DNA from: JBBQZO01 sp038207625
GTDB taxonomy: Bacteria; Pseudomonadota; Gammaproteobacteria; Burkholderiales; Burkholderiaceae_D
Assembly: GCA_038207625.1 (NCBI GenBank)
Contig: JBBQZO010000023.1
Location: 1-64,000 of the forward strand
Reading direction: 5' to 3'
DNA: 64,000 nt
Position 1 is the first letter of the stretch; each line of letters begins with the position of its first letter. The notes below the pieces were generated by a model. The model was not told the DNA's origin. It did not search any database and worked only from the letters and a program-made list of their open reading frames with translations. Positions 42,447-50,667 of this stretch are shown here, piece by piece. The translations under genes were made by a program, and so were the position numbers.

Positions 42447-44318
42447 TTACAGCACTTCGCTGGCGTGGTCGGCCAGGCGCGAACGTTCGCCGCGTGCCAG
42501 CGTCACATGGCCGCTGTGCGACCAGCCCTTGAAGCGGTCCACCACATACGTCAGGCCGCTCGACCCTTCGGTCAGGTAAGGCGTGTCGATCTGGGCGATG
42601 TTACCAAGGCACAGGATCTTGGTGCCGGGACCGGCGCGCGTGACCAGCGTCTTGACCTGCTTGGGCGTCAAGTTCTGCGCCTCGTCGATGATGAGGAACT
42701 TGTTCACAAAAGTGCGCCCGCGCATGAAGTTGAGCGACTTGATCTTGATGCGCGAACGAATCAGGTCCTGGGTCGCGGCACGGCCCCACTCGCCGCCATC
42801 CGTGTCGGACTTGTTGAGCACTTCCAGGTTGTCGTCGAAGGCGCCCATCCACGGCGACATCTTCTCTTCCTCGGTGCCGGGCAGGAAACCGATGTCTTCG
42901 CCCACCGGCACGGTGACGCGGGTGACGATGATTTCGTTATACAGCTTCGTCTCGAGCACTTGCGCCAGACCGGCCGCCAACGCCAACAACGTCTTGCCGG
43001 TGCCGGCCTGGCCGAGCAGGGTGACGAAGTCGCATTCCGGATTCATCAGCAGGTTCAGCGCAAAGTTCTGTTCGCGGTTGCGCGCGGTGACGCCCCACAC
43101 ATTGTTCTTGCTGTGGCCGAAGTCGCGCAGCGTTTTCAGCACCGCCGTCTTGCCGTTGATCTGGGTGACCTGGCCGTAGAACGGCGATTCGCCGTTTTTC
43201 GGCTCCAGGTAGATGAACTGGTTCACCAGCAGCGTCGGGATGGTCGGGCCGGTGACGCGGTAGAAGGTCGTCGAGAAGCCGTTCTTGCTCTCCTGCCAGG
43301 ACTCCATGTCCTTGCCGTTCTTGTTCCAGAAATCGTCCGGCAGTTGCACGATGCCCGAATAGAGCAGGTCGGTGTCTTCCAGCACATGGTCGTTGAAGTA
43401 GTCTTCGGCCGGCAGGCTCAGCGCGCGCGCCTTGATGCGCATGTTGATGTCCTTGGACACCAGCACGATGGCGCGCCCGGGCTGCTCCGCTTCGAGTGCG
43501 CGCACGACGGACAGGATCTGGTTGTCGGCCTTGCCGATCGGCAGACCTTCTGGCAGCGCGCCCACTTGCAGGCGGGTCTGGAAGAACAGCCGGCCCTTGG
43601 CGTCCTTGTTGCCCAGCTTGGACAGCAGGATGCCTTTTTCGATCGCGCCGTCGTCGGTGCTGCCGACCAGCGCGTCGAGCGTGCGCGAGACCTGGCGGGC
43701 GTTGCGCGCCACTTCGGACATGCCTTTTTTATGGTCGTCGAGTTCTTCCAGCGTCATCATCGGCAGGTAGACGTCGTGTTCTTCAAAGCGGAACAGCGAC
43801 GACGGATCGTGCATCAGCACGTTGGTGTCGAGCACGAACAATTTGGTGGTGCCGCTCTGGTCGGCGGCGCGGCTGGTGGACGACTTGACGGCCACTTCGA
43901 CCGGCTTGTGCTTGGCCGGATGCGGGCCTTCGTTGTCGAGCGGGAGTTTCTCCTTGCCGCGCAGTGAAGGCTTGTGGGCCGTCTCGGCCGCGGCCAGCGG
44001 TTTTGCTGCAGCCGGTTTCGCGGCGGCGACGGCCGGTTTCGCGACGACGGCGGCCGGTTTGGCGACCAACGCGGCAGGCTTGGCGGCGGGCTTGGCAGCA
44101 GCTGGTTTGGCCGCTGCGGCGCTCGCTTTGGCCGGCGTGGCGACAGGCGCGGCAACAGCGGCGGCAACGAAAGCCGGTGCAGCCACGGGGGCCGCCTTGC
44201 GCGCTTTGGCGGCCACGGGCATGCTGGCCGCACCGGGTGGCGTGACCCGTTCGGCTTTGGGGTAATCTTTAGTCAGCAGCAGCGCGGCTGGCTTGGAGGG
44301 AAGTTTTGGCAGTGGCAT
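42447..44318 (-). CDS. PhoH-like ATPase with N-terminal PIN domain
   Basis: Probable RNA helicase/endoribonuclease of the PhoH2 type, cytoplasmic, 623 residues. Residues about 30-160 are a low-complexity Ala/Lys/Pro linker with repeated AAKPA units. A PIN ribonuclease domain follows from about 158 (LFVLDTNVLMHDPSSLFRF, acidic residues in LEELDDHKKG and GKADNQILSVVR). The PhoH ATPase comes next, with Walker A LLGQAGTGKTLLAL and Walker B FLIIDEAQNLTPKQ. PhoH2 proteins couple RNA unwinding with cleavage. The linker is longer than in most relatives and resembles histone H1 tails, so nucleic-acid binding is possible. Confidence 0.94.
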   Translation of the reverse strand: MPLPKLPSKPAALLLTKDYPKAERVTPPGAASMPVAAKARKAAPVAAPAFVAAAVAAPVATPAKASAAAAKPAAAKPAAKPAALVAKPAAVVAKPAVAAAKPAAAKPLAAAETAHKPSLRGKEKLPLDNEGPHPAKHKPVEVAVKSSTSRAADQSGTTKLFVLDTNVLMHDPSSLFRFEEHDVYLPMMTLEELDDHKKGMSEVARNARQVSRTLDALVGSTDDGAIEKGILLSKLGNKDAKGRLFFQTRLQVGALPEGLPIGKADNQILSVVRALEAEQPGRAIVLVSKDINMRIKARALSLPAEDYFNDHVLEDTDLLYSGIVQLPDDFWNKNGKDMESWQESKNGFSTTFYRVTGPTIPTLLVNQFIYLEPKNGESPFYGQVTQINGKTAVLKTLRDFGHSKNNVWGVTARNREQNFALNLLMNPECDFVTLLGQAGTGKTLLALAAGLAQVLETKLYNEIIVTRVTVPVGEDIGFLPGTEEEKMSPWMGAFDDNLEVLNKSDTDGGEWGRAATQDLIRSRIKIKSLNFMRGRTFVNKFLIIDEAQNLTPKQVKTLVTRAGPGTKILCLGNIAQIDTPYLTEGSSGLTYVVDRFKGWSHSGHVTLARGERSRLADHASEVL

Positions 44319-44572
44319 CAGGGTCTCAATGTATAAATGTTCGGGAGCGGAGCTTGCCAGCGCAAACCGCGGGCAACTTGCAAGCTGGGGGCGATGCGAC
44401 GCGGACGGTCGGTTTGGCGCACTGGGGATGACTCCGGCGGGTCGATAGCGCCGGGTCGGGCAGGCCGCCTGATAGAGGTGATGCGGGCGATGCGGGCTGA
44501 CTCAAAATGGGCAGGCTCAGTCAAAAAAGGCTACAGGTTGATCAACCGTGAAACCGCCACGATGTATCGGGC

Positions 44573-45043
44573 TCAGGGCAGCTTGGCCACAACGTCGAGC
44601 ACGTCGTCAACGTGGCCGGGAACCTTCACTCCACGCCATTCTTTCACCATATTGCCATGGGCGTCAAATAGAAACGTACTGCGCTCGACGCCGCGTGCTT
44701 CCTTGCCATACATCTTCTTCATTTTCATCACGCCGAACTGCAGGCAGACTGCCTCGTCAGGGTCGGAAATGAGTTCGAACGGCAGGCCCAGCTTGGCCTT
44801 GAAGTTCTCGTGCGAGCGCAGCGAATCGCGGCTGATGCCGTAGATTTCGGTGCCGTGCGTGGCGAACGCGTCGTGCAGGTCGCGAAACGCCATGCTTTCG
44901 GTGGTGCAGCCGGGGGTGTTGTCCTTGGGGTAGAAGTACAGCACGGTGTATTTCGCCGCGCGACCAAGCATGCGGAAGGTTTGTCCGCTCGTCATGGCCG
45001 CTTCAAAATCTGCTACGGGTGCTGCGTTGGGGCGATCAGCCAC
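44573..45043 (-). CDS. bcp: Thioredoxin-dependent peroxiredoxin, Bcp/PrxQ type
   Basis: Thiol peroxidase that reduces H2O2 and organic peroxides, 156 residues, cytoplasmic. The peroxidatic cysteine is Cys46 in FYPKDNTPGCTTES. The resolving cysteine five residues later that E. coli Bcp has is replaced by Met51, so resolution would use Cys100 (in DEAVCLQFG) or be intermolecular (1-Cys-like). The GTG start at 45043 is supported by AGGAGAGA upstream. It sits between phoH and arnD on the same strand, 77 bp after arnD, and may be read from the arn transcript. Confidence 0.93.
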   Translation of the reverse strand: MADRPNAAPVADFEAAMTSGQTFRMLGRAAKYTVLYFYPKDNTPGCTTESMAFRDLHDAFATHGTEIYGISRDSLRSHENFKAKLGLPFELISDPDEAVCLQFGVMKMKKMYGKEARGVERSTFLFDAHGNMVKEWRGVKVPGHVDDVLDVVAKLP

Positions 45044-45120
45044 AGAGTCTCTCCTGGTCTAGGCACGTCAGCACTGGTGCTTGTCCCCGGCAGCGCATCC
45101 GGGGGGGCGGGAAATACCGC

Positions 45121-46095
45121 TCATGCAAGGGCAGCCTGCACGATCAGTTGGCCGGAACGGCCCGGTACGTCGCCCCAGCTGACCGGACAGACGGGCAGGG
45201 GCTGGTCTTGCAGTTTCTCGTAGTAGTCGGCCATCGAGGCCAACGTGTACCCCTGGGACTTCCATCCGGCCAGCAGTTGCTCGAATATGGGGGCGAGTTT
45301 CTGCCCTTCAAGCTCGGCATGCAAGGTATATACATGGTCGCGCGTGGCACCGGCGGTCAGCTTGAGCAGGTGGGCGGCGATATTGCCGGTGGTGATGGTC
45401 ACGCCGTCGATCTCGCGCCCCAGCAGTTCGTCCAGCGTGGGCAGCGTGGTCGGCATCTGGATGCAGGACAGCGTCTTGCCGTTTGCGGTTAGGCGGTGCG
45501 GGCCGGCTTGCGGGTCCTGCAGCGCGCCGTTCTCGCGCAGCAGCGCGCGCCCGTCCGAGGCGTAGCGGTAGCCGGCCGTGTCATGCTCGCCGAAGGCGTG
45601 CAGATTCATTTGCCAGCCGGCCGCGCCGATGGTTTTTGGCGCAGTGCCGAAGATTTCGGTGAAACGCTGCTGGGCGCGCCGCATCATGCGCGTGGTCCAC
45701 GTGCTGTCGTGGGTGCGCACATGGTCTTGCCAGACGACGTGGTCCCAGGTGTGGATGCCGCATTCGAAGCCGGCGTCGCGCACTGCGCGCATCTCTGCCG
45801 CGCAGTCGGCGCCGATATCGGGCGCCGGCAGCAGCACGCCGTACATCAGCGTTTTCAGGCCGTAGTGCTCAAGCACCGAGGTGCGCGAGACCTTGCTGAA
45901 AAAACCGGGTCGAAACGCGCGCCGCAAGGCCCATCCCGTGTGGTCGGGGCCGAGCGAAAACAGGAACGTTGCGTGCGCGCCGTGGCTGGCCAGCTGGCGC
46001 ACCAGGTTGCGCACGCCTTCACGCGTGCCGCGATAGGTATCGACGTCGATCTTCAACGTCATCAAAGGCCCGCTCGGGCGCGCGTTCTCGGTCAA
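45121..46095 (-). CDS. arnD: 4-deoxy-4-formamido-L-arabinose-phosphoundecaprenol deformylase
   Basis: Removes the formyl group from undecaprenyl-phosphate-L-Ara4FN in the membrane, giving the donor for lipid A modification. It has 324 residues, carbohydrate esterase 4 (NodB-like) family. The motifs MTLKIDVDTYRGTREGV (catalytic Asp and metal Asp), ATFLFSLGPDHTG and CGIHTWDHVVWQDHV (metal histidines) match ArnD. The start is a TTG at 46095, in the overlap zone with the gene upstream (stop at 46100). The first ATG would be at 46062 and would cut to MTLKIDVD. It is last of the arn genes. Confidence 0.94.
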   Translation of the reverse strand: MTENARPSGPLMTLKIDVDTYRGTREGVRNLVRQLASHGAHATFLFSLGPDHTGWALRRAFRPGFFSKVSRTSVLEHYGLKTLMYGVLLPAPDIGADCAAEMRAVRDAGFECGIHTWDHVVWQDHVRTHDSTWTTRMMRRAQQRFTEIFGTAPKTIGAAGWQMNLHAFGEHDTAGYRYASDGRALLRENGALQDPQAGPHRLTANGKTLSCIQMPTTLPTLDELLGREIDGVTITTGNIAAHLLKLTAGATRDHVYTLHAELEGQKLAPIFEQLLAGWKSQGYTLASMADYYEKLQDQPLPVCPVSWGDVPGRSGQLIVQAALA

Positions 46096-46099
46096 TGCA

Positions 46100-47152
46100 T
46101 CAATCCATCAAGGCGCGTGCTTCGGCCACTTGGCCGCGGTAGGCGTCGAAGATGTTGCGCAGCGCGTCGGCCATCGTCGTGGTCGGGGCCCAGCCCAGAT
46201 CGTCGCAGGTGTTGGTGATTTTTGGCACGCGGTTCTGCACGTCCTGATAGCCGGCGCCGTAGTAGGCGCCGGAGGTCGTCTCGATCAGCTTGACCTGCTT
46301 GGCGCCGTCGGCGTACTCCGGGTATTCGGCGGCCAGTTCCAGCATCATGCCGGCCAGTTCGCGGATCGAATAGTTGTTGACCGGGTTGCCGATGTTGAAG
46401 ATCTTGCCCGATGCGGCGCCGCCTTCGTTGGCAATGATGCGCATCAGCGCGTCGATGCCGTCCGAGATGTAGGTGAAGGCGCGCTTCTGGGCGCCGCCGT
46501 CGACCAGCGAGATGTTCTCGCCGCGCACGATATGGCCGAAGAACTGGGTCAGCACGCGCGACGAACCTTCTTTCGAGGTGTGGATCGAGTCCAGGCCAGC
46601 GCCGATCCAGTTAAATGGACGGAACAGCGTGAAGTTCAGGCCTTCCATGCCATAGCCCCAGATCACGCGGTCCATCAGCTGCTTGGCGCACGAGTAGATC
46701 CAGCGCGGCTTGTTGATCGGGCCGCAGATCAGCTCGGAGTTTTCCGGGTCGAACTCGTCGTCGTGGCACATGCCATACACTTCCGACGTCGACGGGAACA
46801 CCAGGTGCTTGCCGTATTTGTGGGCCGAACGCACGATCGGCAGATTCGCCTCGAAGTCCAGTTCGAACACGCGCAGCGGGTCCTTGACGTAGGTCGACGG
46901 CGTGGCAATGGCCACCAGCGGCAGGATCACATCGCATTTCTTGACGTGGTACTCGACCCATTCCTTGTTGATCGTGATGTCGCCTTCGAAGAAGTGCATG
47001 CGCGATTTGTAGGACTCGTTGTTCATCAGGTCGCTGATGCGATCCGACATCATGTCCATGCCGTACACATGCCAGTCGGTCGTTTCCAGGATACGCTTGG
47101 ACAGGTGGTGGCCGATGAAGCCGTTGACGCCGAGGATGAGGACTTTTTTCAT
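46100..47152 (-). CDS. UDP-glucuronate decarboxylase (ArnA C-terminal domain as a separate protein)
   Basis: NAD-dependent short-chain dehydrogenase-type enzyme that oxidises and decarboxylates UDP-glucuronate to UDP-4-keto-pentose. It has 350 residues. The Rossmann motif is GVNGFIGHHL, with the catalytic region PSTSEVYG and WIYSCAKQLMDRVIW (YxxxK) and the ArnA-specific FRPFNWIGAGLDS. In E. coli this is the C-terminal half of bifunctional ArnA. Here it is free-standing and follows the formyltransferase gene with a 4-bp ATGA overlap, so the two enzymes may still form a complex. Confidence 0.94.
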   Translation of the reverse strand: MKKVLILGVNGFIGHHLSKRILETTDWHVYGMDMMSDRISDLMNNESYKSRMHFFEGDITINKEWVEYHVKKCDVILPLVAIATPSTYVKDPLRVFELDFEANLPIVRSAHKYGKHLVFPSTSEVYGMCHDDEFDPENSELICGPINKPRWIYSCAKQLMDRVIWGYGMEGLNFTLFRPFNWIGAGLDSIHTSKEGSSRVLTQFFGHIVRGENISLVDGGAQKRAFTYISDGIDALMRIIANEGGAASGKIFNIGNPVNNYSIRELAGMMLELAAEYPEYADGAKQVKLIETTSGAYYGAGYQDVQNRVPKITNTCDDLGWAPTTTMADALRNIFDAYRGQVAEARALMD

Positions 47153-48069
47153 GGGATGCTCTCTCTTTTAATATTCGTTATAGCAGTGGCAAGCTGGGCC
47201 GGGGTGACGGCAATGCCGTCGGCCAGCAGGAGCGATATCGCCAGCATGCGGCCATCGCCGCAAACGCCAAGAATGCAATTATCCACTACTGCCAAGCCTT
47301 GTTGCAAACTTGTGCTGCCGGGGCCGCTCAGACGCGCCGCGCCGATCACGTAACGCTGGCCGCCCAGATCGGTGAAAGCGCCAGGGTAGGGCGGCGCCAC
47401 GGCGCGGTGCAAATTGTAGACCGTTTGCGCCGGCAGGCTCCAGTCGATGCGCCCGTCCTCGGGCTTGCGCCCGCCGAAATAGCCGCCTTGCGTGAGGTCG
47501 TTGGGCAGGCGCGGCGCCGTGCCGTCCAGCAGCGCCGGCAGCACGCGATACAAAGTTTGCTCGGCCGCGACGGTGACTTTGCCGAACACTTCAAAGGCCG
47601 TGTCGTCGGGCAGGATGGGCACCGCCGTCTGGGCGACAATCGCGCCGGCGTCCGGCTTGACCGTCATTTCGTGTAGCGTGGCGCCGGTTTCAAGCGCGCC
47701 GTGCAGCACCGCCCAGTTGACCGGTGCGCGTCCGCGAAACTGCGGCAGCAGCGAGCCGTGCATATTGTAGGCCGGCGCCACCGCCAGCAGTGTGGCCGGC
47801 AGCATGTGGCGGTAGTAAAAACTGAACATCAGGTCCGGCGCGCAGGCTTGTACCTGCGCCAGCAGCTCGGCGCCGTTGGCGTTGGCCGGCGTGACGTAGG
47901 GTATGCCTTCGCGCTGGCACAGCGCCACCACGGACTCGAACCAGATCGCCTCGTCCGGATTGTCCTCGTGGGTGACCACCAGCGCCACGTCGACACCGCC
48001 GGCCAGCAGCACTTTCAGGCAGCGCACGCCCACATTGTGGTAGGCGAAGACGACGGCGCGCTGCGACAT
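47149..48069 (-). CDS. UDP-L-Ara4N formyltransferase (ArnA N-terminal domain as a separate protein)
   Basis: Uses 10-formyl-tetrahydrofolate to formylate UDP-4-amino-4-deoxy-L-arabinose. It has 306 residues. The formyltransferase core has SFYYRHMLPATLL and the catalytic NMHGSLLPQFRGRAPVNWAV (Asn, His) with DAGAIV. The C-terminal Fmt-like domain contains RIDWSLPAQTVYNLHRAVAPPYPGAF. It corresponds to the N-terminal half of ArnA. Its stop overlaps the next gene by 4 bp and its start touches the arnC stop (TGATG), so translation is coupled. Confidence 0.94.
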   Translation of the reverse strand: MSQRAVVFAYHNVGVRCLKVLLAGGVDVALVVTHEDNPDEAIWFESVVALCQREGIPYVTPANANGAELLAQVQACAPDLMFSFYYRHMLPATLLAVAPAYNMHGSLLPQFRGRAPVNWAVLHGALETGATLHEMTVKPDAGAIVAQTAVPILPDDTAFEVFGKVTVAAEQTLYRVLPALLDGTAPRLPNDLTQGGYFGGRKPEDGRIDWSLPAQTVYNLHRAVAPPYPGAFTDLGGQRYVIGAARLSGPGSTSLQQGLAVVDNCILGVCGDGRMLAISLLLADGIAVTPAQLATAITNIKRESIP

Positions 48070-49088
48070 CAGCGCGACACCGTGCGCTTTTCCTGCGCGT
48101 TGGCCAGCACGTCGTCGGCCATCAGCATGTCGTCCTTGCCGGGCGTGTGCTGCAAAATCGTCTGCACCACGTAGCGCGGACGCGAACGCACTTGCTGGAA
48201 GATGCGGCCCACGTATTCGCCCAACAGGCCAATGCCGAACAGGATCACGCCCATGAAGAAGAAGGCGATCGCGAACAGCGTAAACACCCCTTCGGCCTCG
48301 GCGCCGAGGAAGAAGCGGCGGATCAGCAGCAGCACCACCAGGCCGGCCGACAGGATCGACATGGCCATGCCCAGCATCGAAAACATCTGCAGCGGCACCA
48401 GCGAAAAACCGGTGACCAGGTCGAAATTGAGGCGGATCAGGCTGTACAGCGAGTACTTCGATTCGCCCGCCGAGCGCTCTTCATGCTCGACGACGATCTC
48501 GGTGGGCTTGCGCGAAAACGTGTAGGCCAGCGCCGGCACGAAGGTGTTCACCTCGGCGCACTGGTTGACCAGGTCGATCACGTTGCGCCCGTAGGCGCGC
48601 AGCATATTGCCCTGGTCGCTGATCTTGATGTTGGTGATGCGCTCGCGCAGCCGGTTCATCATTTTCGAGGCGAAGGTGTGCCAGGCCGAGTCCTGACGCT
48701 TGCGCCGGATCGAGCCCACGTAGTCGTAACCTTCGCGCATCTTGGCCACCAGGTGCTGGATTTCCTCGGGCGGGTTTTGCAGGTCGGCGTCGAGCGTGAC
48801 GGTGATTTCGCCACGGGCGGCATTAAAGCCGGCCAGGATCGCCATGTGCTGGCCGTAGTTACCGTTAAACAGCACCACGCGCGTCACTTCCGGGCGCTTC
48901 CTGAATTGCTCGGCCAGGATGGAGACCGAGTTGTCGCGGCTGCCGTCGTTGACGAAGATGATTTCGTACTTGATGCGCATCGCGTCCAGCGCCGGATACA
49001 GGCGTGCGAACAGCGCGGCCAGTCCCGCTTCCTCGTTGTAGATCGGGATGACAACTGATAGTTCTGGAGTCATGCTTTCCACCGTCAT
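48069..49088 (-). CDS. arnC: Undecaprenyl-phosphate 4-deoxy-4-formamido-L-arabinose transferase
   Basis: GT2 glycosyltransferase that moves L-Ara4FN from UDP to undecaprenyl phosphate at the inner face of the membrane, 339 residues. The GT2 motifs are LSVVIPIYNEEAGL, IIFVNDGSRDNS, TLDADLQNPPEEI (DxD-like) and GSIRRKRQDS. Two C-terminal membrane helices are at about 235-258 and 270-295. It overlaps arnB by 4 bp. The gene symbol is supported by the surrounding arn genes, since ArnC is close to other polyprenyl-phosphate transferases. Confidence 0.95.
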   Translation of the reverse strand: MTVESMTPELSVVIPIYNEEAGLAALFARLYPALDAMRIKYEIIFVNDGSRDNSVSILAEQFRKRPEVTRVVLFNGNYGQHMAILAGFNAARGEITVTLDADLQNPPEEIQHLVAKMREGYDYVGSIRRKRQDSAWHTFASKMMNRLRERITNIKISDQGNMLRAYGRNVIDLVNQCAEVNTFVPALAYTFSRKPTEIVVEHEERSAGESKYSLYSLIRLNFDLVTGFSLVPLQMFSMLGMAMSILSAGLVVLLLIRRFFLGAEAEGVFTLFAIAFFFMGVILFGIGLLGEYVGRIFQQVRSRPRYVVQTILQHTPGKDDMLMADDVLANAQEKRTVSR

Positions 49089-50221
49089 TTGGCCAGCACC
49101 GTGTTGACCGCGCCGACCACGCGCTCGACGTCGGCCATGGTCATCGAGGCGAACATCGGCAGCGTGACCGTCAGGCGACCGACCCGCTCGGACACCGGGA
49201 ACATGCCTTCTTTGAAGCCGCGCGCGCGGTACAGCGAGAACAGATGGATCGGCCGGTAGTGGTAGCCGGTGCCCACGCCCAGTTCGGCCAGCGCCGTCAT
49301 GAACTTGGCGCGCGTGTCGGGGCCGCGGTCTGGCAGGACGATTTGGAACAGGTGCCAGTTGGAGGTGTCGAACGCCTGCAGCGGCAGTTGCGCACCGGTA
49401 GTGGCTTCGAAATCGGCGCCAAAGGTGGCGAAGTAGTGCGCCGCCAGCGCGCGTCGCTGCGCGTTGAAGGTGTCGATGTTCTTCAGCTGGCCCAGCCCGA
49501 TGGCGGCGGCGATGTCGGTCATGTTGTACTTGCCGCCCAACACGTCAACGTCGATGCCGTCGATGCCGCTGCGGCTGACCCCTTGCAGGCGGAAGCGCTC
49601 GGCCAGCTTGGCTTCCTCCAGCGTGTTCATGACCAGGCAGCCGCCTTCGCCGGTGGTCAGGTTTTTGTTGGCCTGAAAACTGAACGAGGTGAAGTCGCCA
49701 AAGGCGCCGATGCGCTGGCCTTTCCACATCGAGCCGAACGCTTGCGCGGCGTCTTCGACGACGCGCAGCTTGTGCTTGGCCGCGATCGCGTACAGGCGGT
49801 CCATGTCGACCGGCAGGCCGGACAGGAACACGGGAATGATCGCCTTGGTGCGCGGCGTGATGGCCGCTTCGACGGCGTCCAGGTCGATATTGCGGGTCAG
49901 CGGGTCGATGTCGGCGAACACCGGCGTGGCGCCCACTTCGAGGATCACGTTGGCGGTGGCGACCCACGAGATCGAGGTGGTGATGACTTCGTCGCCGGGA
50001 CCGATGCCGGCCACGCGCAGCGCGATTTCCATCGTGCAGGTGCCCGAATTGAAGGTGCGCACGAAGCGCCCGCCGAAGTATTCGGACAACTGGGCTTCAA
50101 AGGCCGCCACTTTCGGGCCGCTGGTGATCCAGCCCGAGCGCAGCACCTCGCCGACGGCAGCGATGGTCGCTTCGTCGATGGTGGGTTTGGAAAAAGGCAG
50201 CATAGGCAGGGACGAGGTCAT
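49085..50221 (-). CDS. arnB: UDP-4-amino-4-deoxy-L-arabinose aminotransferase
   Basis: PLP enzyme that aminates UDP-4-keto-pentose to UDP-L-Ara4N using glutamate, cytoplasmic, 378 residues. It is a DegT/DnrJ/EryC1 family member: MLPFSKPTIDEATIAAVGEVL, FNSGTCTMEIALRVAGIGPGDEVI, VEDAAQAFGSMWKGQRIGAFGDFTSFSFQANKNLTTGEGG in part, with the PLP lysine in QANKN. The GDTSSFSF-type loop reads GDFTSFSF. It is the first of four tightly overlapping genes (arnB, arnC, formyltransferase, decarboxylase), 67 bp after the small transporter gene. Confidence 0.95.
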   Translation of the reverse strand: MTSSLPMLPFSKPTIDEATIAAVGEVLRSGWITSGPKVAAFEAQLSEYFGGRFVRTFNSGTCTMEIALRVAGIGPGDEVITTSISWVATANVILEVGATPVFADIDPLTRNIDLDAVEAAITPRTKAIIPVFLSGLPVDMDRLYAIAAKHKLRVVEDAAQAFGSMWKGQRIGAFGDFTSFSFQANKNLTTGEGGCLVMNTLEEAKLAERFRLQGVSRSGIDGIDVDVLGGKYNMTDIAAAIGLGQLKNIDTFNAQRRALAAHYFATFGADFEATTGAQLPLQAFDTSNWHLFQIVLPDRGPDTRAKFMTALAELGVGTGYHYRPIHLFSLYRARGFKEGMFPVSERVGRLTVTLPMFASMTMADVERVVGAVNTVLAK

Positions 50222-50288
50222 TGGTCTCTCTTGTTCATTTGTCGTGGCGGGCTGGGTAAGCCAGTCACGTATTTTAGCAGTGTTGGGT

Positions 50289-50660
50289 TCAGGTTCGGGC
50301 CATCATGGCCACGCCAACCAGGATCACGGCCATCGCCACGATGCGCTGCATGCTGATCACTTCGCCGAAAAAAAACCAGGCGCCCAGCGCCGTGACGATG
50401 TAACCGAGCGAGAGCATCGGGTAGGCCATCGACACGTCGGCGCGCGACAGGGCGATGATCCACACCACCACCGACAGCACGTAGCAGGACAGTCCGCCGA
50501 TGATGGGCAGCTGGGTAGCCACCTTCAGGCCAATGGCAAACCAGTTGTCCATCGTCAGGTGGATTTCCCCGACCGCCTTGGTGCCCAGTTTGAGCAGGAT
50601 CTGGGCGATGGCGTTGAGCAGCACGCCGGTGATGAGAAAGCCGAAAGTTGCTAGATTCAT
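50289..50660 (-). CDS. Small EamA/SMR-type membrane protein, ArnE/ArnF-like
   Basis: A 123-residue protein with four membrane helices (LATFGFLITGVLLNAIAQIL, LSCYVLSVVVWIIAL, AYPMLSLGYIVTALGAWFFF, IVAMAVILVGVAMMA). In E. coli the ArnE-ArnF heterodimer flips undecaprenyl-phosphate-L-Ara4N to the periplasm. Only one such gene is here, so it would act as a homodimer or with a partner elsewhere. It lies 8 bp after the glycosyltransferase gene and before arnB, which supports the flippase role. Confidence 0.85.
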   Translation of the reverse strand: MNLATFGFLITGVLLNAIAQILLKLGTKAVGEIHLTMDNWFAIGLKVATQLPIIGGLSCYVLSVVVWIIALSRADVSMAYPMLSLGYIVTALGAWFFFGEVISMQRIVAMAVILVGVAMMART

Positions 50661-50667
50661 AATGTCT

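Noticed and set aside
43835..44230. Frameshift or assembly problem in the repetitive part of the PhoH-like gene
   Set aside because: The frame is continuous from start codon to the ATPase end and such linkers are known in the family.
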